Assembly (NCBI RefSeq): GCF_008274695.1
Contig: NZ_VTOU01000003.1
Coordinates: 620,001 to 684,000 of the forward strand
Direction of reading: 5' to 3'
DNA length: 64,000 nt
Origin: Sphingomonas montanisoli
Lineage (GTDB): Bacteria; Pseudomonadota; Alphaproteobacteria; Sphingomonadales; Sphingomonadaceae
Shown here: in pieces, positions 48,770 through 58,578 of the stretch
How positions within the stretch are numbered: position 1 is the stretch's first letter
Layout of the letters: every line of letters starts with the position of its first letter
Notes under the pieces: model-generated
Seen by the model: only the letters and a program-made list of their open reading frames with translations
What the model was told of the DNA's origin: nothing
The model's database searches: none
Position numbers and translations under genes: made by a program

Positions 48770-49440
48770 GCCGCAGTCCACTCGCCACGATAATCGTGGT
48801 TCTCACCGGCCATCTCTTTCAGGCTGGTCGGGCCGCCTTCGGGACAGCTGGTCTGGCGATCGATCGCGGGGCCGATCTTCGGCTGACGGCCGGCCGCGAG
48901 ATCATCGAGGATCGCGGTGGTCGTGTCGAAGGTCAGATCCTCGTAATTGTCGTCGTTGATCTGAACCATCGGCGCGTTTGCGCAGGCGCCGAGACACTCG
49001 ACCTCGGTCAGCGTGAAGAGGCCATCGGCAGTCGTCGCGCCCTTCTTCATGCCCTTCTTGTAACAGGCATCGAGCACGTCGTCCGAACCGCGCAGCATGC
49101 ACGGCGTCGTGCCGCACACCTGGACATGGTAGCGGCCGACCGGCGCCAGATTGTACATCGTGTAGAAGGTCGCGACCTCGTACACGCGGATATAGGCCAT
49201 GCCGAGCTGCGCGCCGATATATTCCATCACCGGCACGGGCAGCCAGCCCTGGGTGTTGGTCTCGGCGCCCACCTGGCGCTGGGCGAGATCGAGCAGCGGC
49301 ATCACCGCCGACTGCTGACGGCCCGGCGGATAGCGCGCGATGATCTTCTTCACCTGCGGCTCATTTTCGGCCGACCAGGCGAAACTGCCCCAGCGCGCGC
49401 GGACTTCCGCCTCGTCGGGGATCTGCGGTGCGTCGGCCAT
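48766..49440 (-). CDS. nuoE: NADH-quinone oxidoreductase subunit E
   Basis: 224 residues, thioredoxin-like [2Fe-2S] protein. The four ligands are in CGTTPCMLRG and CLGACANAP. Binds cluster N1a beside NuoF. The C-terminus extends past the domain (IGPAIDRQTSCPEGGPTSL...). Its ATG overlaps the stop of the NTF2-like gene (TAATG). Confidence 0.96.
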   Translation of the reverse strand: MADAPQIPDEAEVRARWGSFAWSAENEPQVKKIIARYPPGRQQSAVMPLLDLAQRQVGAETNTQGWLPVPVMEYIGAQLGMAYIRVYEVATFYTMYNLAPVGRYHVQVCGTTPCMLRGSDDVLDACYKKGMKKGATTADGLFTLTEVECLGACANAPMVQINDDNYEDLTFDTTTAILDDLAAGRQPKIGPAIDRQTSCPEGGPTSLKEMAGENHDYRGEWTAA

Positions 49441-49772
49441 TAGCGAACGAACTCCACGCGCGACACCTTGTCGCCTTCGAAACTGTAGATGCTCATCACC
49501 TCGAACGGCTCTGCGTCGTTCGAGCGGAACACCTTCTCGTGCAGCAGGACATAGTCGCCCAGCTGCTGGCCGGTGATGATCTCGGCGCGGTTTTCCGGGA
49601 ATTGCGCGAACATGGCCTTCAGGCCCGATCGCACGCCTTCCTTGCCATCGCGCACCACATCACCGCGATAGCCAGCCTCGGCCGCATCGTCGGTCATCAG
49701 CGCGACATAGGCGTCGGCATCCTGCGCATTGTAATGCGCGATCATCTGCTCTGCGATCTTCAGCTTGCTCAC
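49440..49772 (-). CDS. NTF2/SnoaL-like protein inserted between nuoD and nuoE
   Basis: 110 residues from the GTG at 49772, chosen because it overlaps the nuoD stop as GTGA and GGGGAG lies upstream; a GTG three codons earlier is also possible. The cone-shaped NTF2 fold is suggested by [42 protein letters not shown] and [19 protein letters not shown] (each quoted in part). Members are diverse (isomerases, hydrolases, binding proteins). There is no signal peptide. Stop-start overlaps on both sides tie its synthesis to nuoD and nuoE, suggesting an accessory role in complex I, but function is unknown. Confidence 0.8.
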   Translation of the reverse strand: MSKLKIAEQMIAHYNAQDADAYVALMTDDAAEAGYRGDVVRDGKEGVRSGLKAMFAQFPENRAEIITGQQLGDYVLLHEKVFRSNDAEPFEVMSIYSFEGDKVSRVEFVR

Positions 49773-50995
49773 CGGTCGCACTCCCCGAACACGACGTCGA
49801 TCGCGGAAAGGATCGCGGTGGTGTCGGCCAGCATGTGGCCCTTCATCATGAAATCCATCGCCTGCAGATGCGAAAACGCGGTCGGCCGGATCTTGCAGCG
49901 ATAGGGTTTGTTGGAGCCGTCCGACACCAGATAGACGCCGAACTCGCCCTTCGGGCTTTCGGTCGCGACGTAAACGTCGCCGGCGGGAACGTGGAAGCCC
50001 TCGGTATAGAGCTTGAAGTGGTGGATCAGCGCCTCCATCGATCGCTTCATCTCTCCACGCTTGGGCGGGACGACCTTACGATCGGAACTGGCGATCGGCC
50101 CTTCGGGCATTTCGCTGAGGCACTGCTTCATGATGCGCGCCGACTGACGCACTTCTTCGACACGGACCATGAAGCGATCATAGCAATCGCCCTTGGTGCC
50201 GACCGGGATTTCGAAGTCCATCCGGTCATAGACGTCGTAGGGCTGGCTCTTGCGGATATCCCACGGCACGCCGGCCGCGCGGATCATCGGGCCGGAAAAG
50301 CCCCAGGCGATCGCCTCGTCGCGGCTGACCACGCCGATATCGACGTTGCGCTGCTTGAAGATGCGGTTGTCGGCGACCAGGCTGATCGCATCCTCGAACA
50401 GGCGTGGCAGGCGGGTGTCGAGCCAGTCACCGATGTCGGTCAGCAGCTTCAGCGGCACATCCTGGTGCACGCCGCCCGGACGCAGATAAGCGTGGTGCAT
50501 GCGCGCGCCCGACATGCGTTCGAAGAAGTTGAGGCAATCCTCGCGGACTTCGAACAGCCACAGGTTCGGCGTCATCGCGCCGACGTCCATGACGTGCGCG
50601 CCGAGGTTGAGCATGTGATTGCAGATGCGGGTCAGCTCGGCGAAGAACACGCGCAGATATTGCGCGCGGATCGGCACTTCGATCTGCAGCAGCTTTTCGA
50701 TCGCCAGCACATAGCTGTGCTCCATGGCGAGCGGCGAGCAATAATCGAGCCGGTCGAAATACGGCAGCGCCTGCAGATAGGTCTTATACTCGATCAGCTT
50801 TTCGGTGCCGCGGTGGAGCAGGCCGACATGCGGATCGACGCGTTCGACGATCTCGCCGTCCAGCTCCATCACCATGCGCAGCACGCCGTGCGCGGCCGGG
50901 TGCTGCGGGCCGAAGTTGATCGTGTAATTCTGGATCTCGACGTCGCCGACAGTGGGCTTGTCCGGGGTGAGAGCTTCGTAAGCGCTGGCCATCAT
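49769..50995 (-). CDS. nuoD: NADH-quinone oxidoreductase subunit D
   Basis: 408 residues, 49-kDa-type subunit. [14 protein letters not shown] near the N-terminus and the quinone-site His/Tyr region are as expected; [10 protein letters not shown] and [14 protein letters not shown] are family signatures. Together with NuoB it forms the quinone-binding site. NuoC and NuoD are separate here, not fused. Overlaps nuoC by four bases and the NTF2-like gene by four bases. Confidence 0.97.
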   Translation of the reverse strand: MMASAYEALTPDKPTVGDVEIQNYTINFGPQHPAAHGVLRMVMELDGEIVERVDPHVGLLHRGTEKLIEYKTYLQALPYFDRLDYCSPLAMEHSYVLAIEKLLQIEVPIRAQYLRVFFAELTRICNHMLNLGAHVMDVGAMTPNLWLFEVREDCLNFFERMSGARMHHAYLRPGGVHQDVPLKLLTDIGDWLDTRLPRLFEDAISLVADNRIFKQRNVDIGVVSRDEAIAWGFSGPMIRAAGVPWDIRKSQPYDVYDRMDFEIPVGTKGDCYDRFMVRVEEVRQSARIMKQCLSEMPEGPIASSDRKVVPPKRGEMKRSMEALIHHFKLYTEGFHVPAGDVYVATESPKGEFGVYLVSDGSNKPYRCKIRPTAFSHLQAMDFMMKGHMLADTTAILSAIDVVFGECDR

Positions 50996-51759
50996 TTCGC
51001 TCCGTCACCCTTGGGATCGGCCTTGCCCTCGCCGGTCTGTGCAGGAGACTCGGTCGTCTTGGGCGTGGCCGGGGGCGCTTCGCCCTTCACCGGTTCGGGT
51101 GCCGTCTGCGCGGGGGCAGGCGTGGGCGCGCCCGGCTGGGTCGCCGAAGCCTTCTCGTCGCCGGGAAGGATGTAGTCCGCACCCTCCCACGGCGACATGA
51201 AGTCGAAGCTGCGGAAGTCTTGCGCCAGCTTCACCGGCTCATAGACGACGCGCTTGTCGCGCTCCGAATAACGCAGCTCAACATAGCCGGTCAGCGGGAA
51301 GTCCTTGCGCTGCGGATGCCCCTTGAACCCGTAATCGGTCAGGATACGACGCAGATCCGGATTGCCGTCGAACAGTACGCCGTACATGTCGTACACTTCG
51401 CGCTCGAGCCAGCCGGCGACCGGCCACACGCCCGTCACCGACGGCACCGGCGTCGCTTCGTCGGTTGCGACATGGACGCGGATGCGGTGGTTCCTGGTGA
51501 GGCTCAGCAGGCAATAGACCACCTCGAACCGCTCCGCGCGATCCGGATAGTCGACGCCCGCAATCTCCATCAGTTGCTGATAGGCCAGTTGATCGCGCAG
51601 GATCGTCACCACCTCGACGATGGCATCGCGGCGCACGTGCAGCGCATATTCGCCCACGCATTCGCGGATCTGGATCAACTGATCGCCGAGTGCGGCGGTC
51701 AGCGCATCGCCCAGCCCTTCGGGCATCGCGAAACGGGGAAAGGCATGGGAGACGCTCAT
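50992..51759 (-). CDS. nuoC: NADH-quinone oxidoreductase subunit C with Pro/Ala-rich tail
   Basis: 255 residues. The 30-kDa domain (about 30-195) includes [21 protein letters not shown] and [18 protein letters not shown] (quoted in part). After LPGDEKAS a 55-residue tail rich in Pro, Ala, Thr and Gly follows, not required for the fold. Ten bases separate it from nuoB. Confidence 0.95.
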   Translation of the reverse strand: MSVSHAFPRFAMPEGLGDALTAALGDQLIQIRECVGEYALHVRRDAIVEVVTILRDQLAYQQLMEIAGVDYPDRAERFEVVYCLLSLTRNHRIRVHVATDEATPVPSVTGVWPVAGWLEREVYDMYGVLFDGNPDLRRILTDYGFKGHPQRKDFPLTGYVELRYSERDKRVVYEPVKLAQDFRSFDFMSPWEGADYILPGDEKASATQPGAPTPAPAQTAPEPVKGEAPPATPKTTESPAQTGEGKADPKGDGAK

Positions 51760-51769
51760 CAGCCGGCCC

Positions 51770-52327
51770 TCAACGCTCGAACGTCCCGACGCGGCGGATC
51801 TTCCGCTGCAGCTGCATCACGCCATAAAGCAACGCTTCGGCAGTCGGCGGGCAACCGGGAACGTAGATGTCCACGGGCACGATCCGGTCGCACCCGCGCA
51901 CGACGCTGTAGCTATAATGGTAATAGCCGCCGCCATTGGCGCAGCTGCCCATCGAGATCACGTATTTCGGCTCCGACATCTGGTCGTAAACGCGGCGCAG
52001 CGCCGGGGCCATCTTGTTGCACAGCGTGCCCGCGACGATCATCACGTCGGACTGACGCGGCGATGCGCGCGGGGCGGCGCCGAACCGCTCCATGTCATAG
52101 CGCGGCATGTTGACGTGGATCATCTCGACCGCGCAGCAGGCGAGGCCGAAGGTCATCCACCACAAGGAGCCGGTGCGCGCCCAGGTGAACAGGTCTTCCG
52201 CCGAGGTGACGAGGAAACCCTTGTCGTTCACTTCGGACTGAAGCGAATTGAAGAAGTCCGCGTCGGGCGGAACCAACGCATTTTCGGTCGGATGCGGGTT
52301 CGCAGCCGGGTCGAGGATCACTCCCAT
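51770..52327 (-). CDS. nuoB: NADH-quinone oxidoreductase subunit B
   Basis: 185 residues. Binds the terminal cluster N2 through [18 protein letters not shown] and [12 protein letters not shown]. The start at 52327 overlaps the nuoA end by 10 bases; an upstream continuation of the frame is only nuoA overlap. Confidence 0.97.
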   Translation of the reverse strand: MGVILDPAANPHPTENALVPPDADFFNSLQSEVNDKGFLVTSAEDLFTWARTGSLWWMTFGLACCAVEMIHVNMPRYDMERFGAAPRASPRQSDVMIVAGTLCNKMAPALRRVYDQMSEPKYVISMGSCANGGGYYHYSYSVVRGCDRIVPVDIYVPGCPPTAEALLYGVMQLQRKIRRVGTFER

Positions 52328-52695
52328 TCCAGCGCTCCCTTCTTCCACGCATAGATATAACCAATGGTCAGCTCGACCAGGAAGATCATCATCGACAGCC
52401 AGCCGGCGAAACCGATCGCACCGAGCGAGACCGCCCACGGATACAGGAAGGCCGCTTCGAGATCGAAGATGATGAACAGGATCGCGATCAGGTAGAAGCG
52501 CACATCGAACTGCGCGCGGCTGTCCTCGAACGCCGGGAAGCCGCACTCATATTCGGTGAGCTTCTCAGGGCTGGGCTGATGCGTGCCTGTCGCCCGGCCG
52601 ACCAGCATCGGCAGGAATACGAAAGCGCTGGAAAGCGCCAGCGCGATGCCCAGAAACAGCAGGATCGGCAGATATCCGGCGGCGACCGACGCCAT
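52318..52695 (-). CDS. nuoA: NADH-quinone oxidoreductase subunit A
   Basis: 125 residues, three membrane helices. The conserved loop [17 protein letters not shown]-like segment and [13 protein letters not shown] are diagnostic. First gene of the 14-subunit nuo operon; a candidate promoter lies at 52741-52769. Confidence 0.96.
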   Translation of the reverse strand: MASVAAGYLPILLFLGIALALSSAFVFLPMLVGRATGTHQPSPEKLTEYECGFPAFEDSRAQFDVRFYLIAILFIIFDLEAAFLYPWAVSLGAIGFAGWLSMMIFLVELTIGYIYAWKKGALEWE

Positions 52696-52740
52696 TCGAT
52701 TGCTCCGACAAGGATGGCCGAGGAACGGCCTTTCGCGGGA

Positions 52741-52769
52741 CGTTTAGGCCCGCTGCACCTGCGAAGCAA
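52741..52769 (-). promoter_or_regulatory. Possible nuo operon promoter
   Basis: On the minus strand TTGCTT (52764-52769) and TAAACG (52741-52746) are spaced by 17 bases, 46 bases upstream of nuoA. No other candidate as good is seen in the 162-base gap before suhB. Confidence 0.4.
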
Positions 52770-52857
52770 GCGGGCGGGGAGTGAGAATGAATCGCAATAA
52801 TGCGGGCGCTTTTCCGAAGGATTTCCCGTTCGCGACCGCGTCCGCGAAATCCTCCGC

Positions 52858-53679
52858 TCAGGCGGCCTTCAAGCCCTGCGCCACCAGCTTGTGCATGCGC
52901 GTGGCAAGCCCGTCATTGGTCACGAGATATTCGTTGCGCTCATGGAAGCGATCGCCGCCACGGAAGTCCGACACGAAACCGCCCGCTTCCTTCACCAGCA
53001 AAATGCCGGCGGCGACATCCCAGATCTTGAGATCCGATTCCCAGAAAGCGTCGAAACGCCCCGCCGCGACCCAGGCGAGATCGAGCGATGCCGCGCCGAA
53101 ACGGCGGATGCCCGCAACTTCGGGCGCGACCGATGCGAAGATCGAGGTCCACTGCCGGAAATCGCCATGTCCCAGAAAGGGGATGCCGGTCGCGATCAGC
53201 GCCTCCGAAAGCTCGCGCCGCGCCGACACGCGAAGGCGGCGATCCTGCAGCCAGGTGCCACGGCCCTTCTCCGCCCAGAAGCTCTCGTCGGTCAGTGGCT
53301 GATAGACCAGAGCCTGCGTGATCTCGCCATGCTCCTTGCCCGCGCGCGGCTCCTCGACCGCGATCGAGATCGCGAAGTGCGGGATGCCGTGGAGGAAGTT
53401 GGTGGTGCCGTCGAGCGGATCGATGATCCAGCGCGGCTTGGTCGGATCGCCTTCGATCACGCCGCCTTCTTCCATCACGAAGCCCCAATCGGGCCGCGCC
53501 TTCTTCAGCTCCTCATAGAGCGTCTGTTCGGCGCGCTTGTCGGCCATCGACACGAAGTCGGCCGGGCCCTTGCGGCTCACCTGGAGCTGCTGAACCTCGT
53601 TGAAGTCGCGACGCAGGCGGGGTGCCGCCTTGCGCGCCGCGCGGTCCATGACGGTGATAAGGCCGAAATGCGCAACCAT
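52858..53679 (-). CDS. suhB: Inositol-1-monophosphatase family protein
   Basis: 273 residues. The metal-binding motifs are EEGG (in FVMEEGGVIE), WIIDPLDGTTNFLHG and WDVAAGILLVKEAGG. It hydrolyses inositol-type monophosphates; SuhB proteins in other bacteria also act in rRNA antitermination, which cannot be judged here. It is followed on the same strand by nuoA after 162 bases and preceded by efp. Confidence 0.94.
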   Translation of the reverse strand: MVAHFGLITVMDRAARKAAPRLRRDFNEVQQLQVSRKGPADFVSMADKRAEQTLYEELKKARPDWGFVMEEGGVIEGDPTKPRWIIDPLDGTTNFLHGIPHFAISIAVEEPRAGKEHGEITQALVYQPLTDESFWAEKGRGTWLQDRRLRVSARRELSEALIATGIPFLGHGDFRQWTSIFASVAPEVAGIRRFGAASLDLAWVAAGRFDAFWESDLKIWDVAAGILLVKEAGGFVSDFRGGDRFHERNEYLVTNDGLATRMHKLVAQGLKAA

Positions 53680-53684
53680 AACTC

Positions 53685-53715
53685 AAAAACTCCTCCCCTC
53701 CCGGCGAAGGGGAGG
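53685..53715 (-). terminator. Hairpin with T-tract between efp and suhB
   Basis: On the minus strand CCTCCCC and GGGGAGG form a 7-bp stem with a 10-base loop, then AGTTTTT. It lies in the 47-base gap after efp and ends six bases before the suhB ATG, so it may terminate efp transcripts or mask the suhB ribosome site (GGAGGAG). Confidence 0.6.
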
Positions 53716-53726
53716 GTCAATGGCGA

Positions 53727-54290
53727 TCAATCCGCGCGGCGGACATATTCCTGGGTATAGACGTCGACGACGATCTTCGTGCCCGACGAGATGAACGGCG
53801 GCACCATCACGCGCACGCCATTGTCGAGGATCGCCGGCTTGTAGCTGGACGAGGCGGTCTGCCCCTTCACCACGGCATCGGCCTCGACGATCGTCGCTTC
53901 GACCGTGTCGGGCAGCTGAACCGAGATCGGACGCTCGTCATAGAGTTCCATCACCACGTCCATGCCGTCCTGCAGGAAGGCGGCAGCATCGCCGAGCAGG
54001 TCGCGCGGCAGCGTGATCTGATCGTAGGTCGCCTTGTCCATGAAGGTCAGGTCTTCGCCGTCGGCGAACAGGAACTGAAAGTCGGTGGTGTCGAGGCGAA
54101 CCTTCTCGACCGTCTCGGCCGAGCGGAAACGGACGTTGTTCTTGCGCCCGTCGATCAGGTTCTTCATCTCGACCTGCATATAGGCCCCGCCCTTTCCCGG
54201 CTGGGTATGCTGGATTTTCACAGCGCGCCAGATGCCGCCTTCATATTCGATGATGTTGCCGGGACGAATGTCCACGCCGCTGATCTTCAT
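53727..54290 (-). CDS. efp: Elongation factor P
   Basis: 187 residues, three beta-barrel domains. The modification-site lysine is K33 in [12 protein letters not shown]. Domain C-terminal signature [18 protein letters not shown] is present. It relieves ribosome stalling at polyproline, relevant here because several window proteins (TolA, E2 linker, NuoC tail) are proline-rich. The start at 54290 gives the conserved [12 protein letters not shown]; the frame continues upstream without homology. Confidence 0.96.
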   Translation of the reverse strand: MKISGVDIRPGNIIEYEGGIWRAVKIQHTQPGKGGAYMQVEMKNLIDGRKNNVRFRSAETVEKVRLDTTDFQFLFADGEDLTFMDKATYDQITLPRDLLGDAAAFLQDGMDVVMELYDERPISVQLPDTVEATIVEADAVVKGQTASSSYKPAILDNGVRVMVPPFISSGTKIVVDVYTQEYVRRAD

Positions 54291-54375
54291 GGGTTCACCT
54301 GGATTCACGATTGTGTGGAAAGAGCCGGCGGGCGCAATAGCGGTGAAGCGCCAAAAGGGCAAGCCAAGCCCCCCT

Positions 54376-54452
54376 CCGTTCGTGTCGAGCGTAGTCGAGA
54401 CACGCCCCCGCATGCCCAGCCAACGTGTCTCGACTACGCTCGACACGAACGG
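54376..54452. repeat. Perfect 29-bp inverted repeat, efp-zwf gap
   Basis: The arms 54376-54404 and 54424-54452 are exact reverse complements (29 of 29) around a 19-base spacer; the core is GTGTCGAGCGTAGTCGAGAC. It lies between the divergent efp and zwf genes in the largest gap of the window (272 bases), so it is not a terminator for either gene. Confidence 0.9.
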
Positions 54453-54562
54453 CGTTTTGGGATCAAGGCGTGCGCGGCCGAAACATTTCTGGCGCAGACG
54501 GCTACCGGAACCGCATCGCTTTCCCTAGAGTTGCGCCGTTCCGGGCAGGGAGACTTAAGACG

Positions 54563-56023
54563 ATGGTGCGCACCCCCAGCGGCAAGCTGCTCCTGTTCGG
54601 GGCGACCGGCGATCTGTCGCAACGGATGCTGCTGCCCTCGCTGTACGGGCTCGATGCCGACGGGCTGTTGCCGCCCGACCTCGCGATCGTCGCGACCGCG
54701 CGCAGCGGCCATGACGACGAAGGCTTTCGTGCCTTCGCCGAAGCGGCGCTGCGCAAGCATATGCCCGCCGACCGCTGCACCGAGGACGGTCTGAAGACCT
54801 TCCTCGCCCGCCTGCGCTACGTCCCCGTCGATGCATCGAAGGAAAGCGACTTCCAGGCGCTGGCCGATGTCGTCGGATCGACCGAGAAGGGGTTATCGAT
54901 CTTCCTGTCGACCGCGCCATCGCTGTTCGAAGCGACGATCGACGGTCTCGCATCGGCCGGCCTGGCGGGCGACGGGGTTCGCATCGGCCTCGAAAAGCCG
55001 CTCGGCTACGATATGGCGTCGAGCCGCGAGATCAACGATGCGGTCGCCGCCGTCTTTCCCGAGGAGCGGATCTTCCGCATCGACCATTATCTGGGCAAGG
55101 AAACCGTCCAGAATCTGCTCGCCTTGCGCTTCGCCAACTCGCTGTTCGAGCCTTTGTGGAAGGCGGGCGGGATCGATCATGTCCAGATCACCGTGTCGGA
55201 AACGGTGGGCCTGGAAGGCCGGGTCGGCTTCTACGACGGCGCCGGTGCAATCCGCGACATGGTGCAGAATCACATGCTCCAGCTCGTCGCGCTGGTCGCG
55301 ATGGAGGCGCCGGCGCAGTTCGATTCGACCTCGATCCGCGACGAGAAGGTGAAGGTGCTCCGCTCACTGCGCCGGATCGACCGGACCAACGCCGACAAGA
55401 TGATCGTGATCGGCCAATATGCCGCCGGCGCGGTCGCGGGCGGGGCGGTGCCGGGCTATGCCGACGAACTGGGCAAGCCGTCCGACACCGAGACCTTCGT
55501 CGCGATCAAGGCGAATATCGACAATTGGCGGTGGAAGGGCGTTCCCTTCTACCTGCGCACGGGCAAGCGCCTGCCGACCCGCCAGTCCGAAATCTTCATC
55601 CAGTTCAAGCCGGTGCCGCATTCGATCTTCGAAGCGCGCGGCGCAGTGCTGCAACCCAACAAGCTGGTCATCCGTTTGCAACCCGACGAGAATGTCCGGC
55701 TGCTGCTCATGTCCAAGGTGCCGGGGCTGGATCGCGACGGGATCAAATTGCGCGAAGTGCCACTCGACATCGCCATGCCGAACGCTTTTGCCGACAGCCA
55801 TCGCCGTATCGCCTATGAACGGCTGCTGCTCGATCTGGTCGAAGGCGATCAGACCCTGTTCGTCCGTCGCGACGAAGTGGAAGCGCAGTGGGAATGGGTC
55901 GATGCGATCCGCGACGGCTGGTCCGTCAACGCCATGAAACCCCGCCCCTATACGGCGGGAACCTGGGGCCCGTCCGCCGCCATCGCGCTTACCGAGCGTG
56001 ACGGCGTGACGTGGCACGATTGA
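54563..56023 (+). CDS. zwf: Glucose-6-phosphate dehydrogenase
   Basis: 486 residues. The NADP motif is LLLFGATGDLSQRMLLPSLY and the active site is RIDHYLGKETVQN. It makes 6-phosphogluconolactone, the entry to the Entner-Doudoroff route. Start at 54563; the open frame extends upstream but without homology. First gene of the zwf-pgl-edd-glk operon. Confidence 0.97.
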   Translation: MVRTPSGKLLLFGATGDLSQRMLLPSLYGLDADGLLPPDLAIVATARSGHDDEGFRAFAEAALRKHMPADRCTEDGLKTFLARLRYVPVDASKESDFQALADVVGSTEKGLSIFLSTAPSLFEATIDGLASAGLAGDGVRIGLEKPLGYDMASSREINDAVAAVFPEERIFRIDHYLGKETVQNLLALRFANSLFEPLWKAGGIDHVQITVSETVGLEGRVGFYDGAGAIRDMVQNHMLQLVALVAMEAPAQFDSTSIRDEKVKVLRSLRRIDRTNADKMIVIGQYAAGAVAGGAVPGYADELGKPSDTETFVAIKANIDNWRWKGVPFYLRTGKRLPTRQSEIFIQFKPVPHSIFEARGAVLQPNKLVIRLQPDENVRLLLMSKVPGLDRDGIKLREVPLDIAMPNAFADSHRRIAYERLLLDLVEGDQTLFVRRDEVEAQWEWVDAIRDGWSVNAMKPRPYTAGTWGPSAAIALTERDGVTWHD

Positions 56024-56037
56024 GAGAAGAGAAGACG

Positions 56038-56742
56038 ATGATCGAAGCTGAATGGTGGGATTATGACGATGCCGACGAATTCGCCGAGGCCGTGGCCGGC
56101 GATGTCGGCTTCATCATCGAAAGCGCGCTGGACGCGCGCGGTCAGGCGCTGATCGCGCTGCCGGGCGGCAAGACCCCGCTGCCGATCTACGAAAAGCTCG
56201 CCAAGGCGAAGATCAACTGGAAGAACGTGACGATCATCCCGACCGACGATCGTCTGGTGCCGCTGACCGACGCGCTGTCGAACGCCGCGCTGCTCGCCAA
56301 GATCTTCCTGCCCAAGGGCGCGCGCGTGCTGCCGGTATCGACCGACAAGGCCGCCGATCACCACATGGCCGGCAAGGCTGCCGATGCGCGGATCGCGGAA
56401 CTGCACTGGCCGCCCGATCTGGTCTGGCTGGGCATGGGCGCCGACGGGCACACCGCCTCGATCTTTGACGGGCCCGATCTGCAGGAGGCGCTCGATGCGC
56501 CCAAGGCGCGGCGGATGGTGGGTGTAATGCCCGATCCGCTGCCCGCCGAGGCGCCGGTCGCCCGCGTGACGCTGACCAAGGCCGCAATCCTCTCCGCCCG
56601 CGCGATCACGATCGTACTGACCGGCGACGAGAAGCGCGCGCTGCTGGAAAAGGCGATCGAGGACGGCCATTCGTCGAAACTGCCGATCGGCCGCGTTCTT
56701 GCGGACGCCGAGCAGGCGATCGACATCCACTGGGCCGCCTGA
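56038..56742 (+). CDS. pgl: 6-phosphogluconolactonase
   Basis: 234 residues. Conserved segments are [36 protein letters not shown] and [15 protein letters not shown]. It hydrolyses 6-phosphogluconolactone. The ATG at 56038 is preceded by AGAGAAGAGAAG, a good ribosome site. Fourteen bases after zwf and 13 before edd. Confidence 0.95.
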   Translation: MIEAEWWDYDDADEFAEAVAGDVGFIIESALDARGQALIALPGGKTPLPIYEKLAKAKINWKNVTIIPTDDRLVPLTDALSNAALLAKIFLPKGARVLPVSTDKAADHHMAGKAADARIAELHWPPDLVWLGMGADGHTASIFDGPDLQEALDAPKARRMVGVMPDPLPAEAPVARVTLTKAAILSARAITIVLTGDEKRALLEKAIEDGHSSKLPIGRVLADAEQAIDIHWAA

Positions 56743-56755
56743 GCGGGAGAACGTC

Positions 56756-58576
56756 ATGGCGCTGCACGTCGAAGTCGAAGCCGTCACCGCCCGCATCGTC
56801 GAGCGCTCGGCGCCGACGCGCGGCGCCTATCTCGACCTGATCGCGCGGGAGCGGGATACCGGCGTCGACCGGCCCAACCTGTCATGCGGCAACCTTGCCC
56901 ACGGCTTTGCGGCATCGGGCGACGACAAGGCCGCGATCCGTGGCGGGCGCGCCATGAACATCGGCATCGTCACCGCCTATAACGACATGCTGTCGGCGCA
57001 TCAGCCTTATGGCCGCTACCCCGAGCAGATGAAAATCTTTGCCCGCGAAGTCGGCGTCACCGCGCAGGTGGCGGGCGGCGTGCCGGCGATGTGCGACGGG
57101 GTGACCCAGGGGCAGCGCGGCATGGAGTTGTCGCTGTTCAGCCGCGACACGATCGCGCTGTCGACTGCGGTCGGCCTTAGCCACGGCATGTTCGAGGGCG
57201 CGGCGCTGCTCGGCATCTGCGACAAGATCGTCCCGGGCCTGCTGATCGGCGCGTTGCGCTTCGGCCACCTGCCGACGATCCTGATCCCCGCCGGCCCGAT
57301 GCCATCGGGCCTCGCCAACAAGGAGAAGGTCCGCGTCCGGCAGCTTTATGCCGAGGGCAAGGTGGGCCGAGAGGAACTGCTCGAGGCGGAAGCCGCGAGC
57401 TATCATGGTGCTGGCACCTGCACCTTCTACGGCACCGCCAATTCGAACCAGATGATGATGGAGATGATGGGTCTCCACATCCCCGGTGCGGCCTTCGTCA
57501 ATCCGGGCACCAAGCTGCGCCAGGAACTGACCCGCGCCGCGGTCCACCGCCTTGCCGAGATCGGCTGGGATGGCGACGATTATCGCCCGCTGGGCCACTG
57601 CATCGACGAGAAGGCGATCGTGAACGCGGTCGTCGGCTTGCTCGCGACAGGCGGATCGACCAACCACGCGATCCACATCCCGGCAATCGCGCGCGCCGCG
57701 GGCATCGTCATCGACTGGGAGGATATCGACCGCCTCTCCGCCGTCGTACCACTGATCGCGCGGGTCTATCCCAATGGTGCCGGTGACACGAACCACTTCC
57801 ACGCCGCCGGCGGCATGGCGTTCGTGATCGACACGCTGATGGACTCCGGGCTGATGCACGCCGATCTGCTGACCGTCGCGAAGGGCGGCATAGGCGACTA
57901 TGCCAAGGAGGTCGCGCTCGACGGCGAAGCGCTCGCCTGGACCGACGCCCCCTCCCCCTCACGCGATCCCGACATGCTCCGCCCCGCCAGCGCGCCCTTC
58001 CAGCCCGACGGCGGGATGCGGCTCGTTCGCGGCAATCTGGGCCGCGGCACATTCAAGACGAGCGCGGTCGACCAGAGCCGCTGGACGATCGAAGCGCCGT
58101 GCCGCTGCTTCGATGACCAGGATCAGGTCAACGCCGCGTTCAAGGCGGGGCAGTTGGACCGCGACGTCATCGTCGTCGTCCGGTTCCAGGGCCCCCGCGC
58201 CAACGGCATGCCCGAACTGCACAAGCTGACGCCGGCGCTGGGCGTGCTGCAGGATCGCGGGCACAAGGTCGCTTTGGTCACCGATGGCCGCATGTCGGGC
58301 GCGTCGGGCAAGGTGCCGGCCGCCATCCACCTGACCCCCGAGGCGCTGGCCGGCGGCCCGATCGCGAAATTGCGCGACGGCGATATCGTCCGCCTGTGCG
58401 CCGAGACCGGCACGATCGAGGCGCTGGTCGATGCGGCAGAATGGAGCACGCGCGAGGAGGTGATGCCCCCGCCGCCGCAGATCGGCACGGGCCGCGAACT
58501 CTTCGCCTTCATGCGCGCGGGCGCCGACAGCGCCGAGGCGGGCGGTTCGGCGATGCTGGCGCTCGCGGGGCTTTAA
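56756..58576 (+). CDS. edd: Phosphogluconate dehydratase
   Basis: 606 residues, IlvD/Edd family. The [4Fe-4S] cysteines are in [22 protein letters not shown] and [21 protein letters not shown]-like [17 protein letters not shown] near the C-terminus is diagnostic. It makes 2-keto-3-deoxy-6-phosphogluconate. The start at 56756 is preceded by GGGAGAA. Only two bases separate it from glk. Eda, the last Entner-Doudoroff enzyme, is not in the window. Confidence 0.97.
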   Translation: MALHVEVEAVTARIVERSAPTRGAYLDLIARERDTGVDRPNLSCGNLAHGFAASGDDKAAIRGGRAMNIGIVTAYNDMLSAHQPYGRYPEQMKIFAREVGVTAQVAGGVPAMCDGVTQGQRGMELSLFSRDTIALSTAVGLSHGMFEGAALLGICDKIVPGLLIGALRFGHLPTILIPAGPMPSGLANKEKVRVRQLYAEGKVGREELLEAEAASYHGAGTCTFYGTANSNQMMMEMMGLHIPGAAFVNPGTKLRQELTRAAVHRLAEIGWDGDDYRPLGHCIDEKAIVNAVVGLLATGGSTNHAIHIPAIARAAGIVIDWEDIDRLSAVVPLIARVYPNGAGDTNHFHAAGGMAFVIDTLMDSGLMHADLLTVAKGGIGDYAKEVALDGEALAWTDAPSPSRDPDMLRPASAPFQPDGGMRLVRGNLGRGTFKTSAVDQSRWTIEAPCRCFDDQDQVNAAFKAGQLDRDVIVVVRFQGPRANGMPELHKLTPALGVLQDRGHKVALVTDGRMSGASGKVPAAIHLTPEALAGGPIAKLRDGDIVRLCAETGTIEALVDAAEWSTREEVMPPPPQIGTGRELFAFMRAGADSAEAGGSAMLALAGL

Positions 58577-58578
58577 GG

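Noticed and set aside
45326-48793. 1155-codon plus-strand open frame antisense to nuoG-nuoF
   Set aside because: It is His/Arg/Asp-rich, matches no family, and mirrors codon-position bias of the real genes; long antisense frames are expected at this GC content.
48585-48806. 73-codon minus-strand frame overlapping nuoE end and nuoF start
   Set aside because: Arg/His-rich, no ribosome site; the 50-codon frame at 48617-48769 in another register has clear membrane-protein character and coupling.
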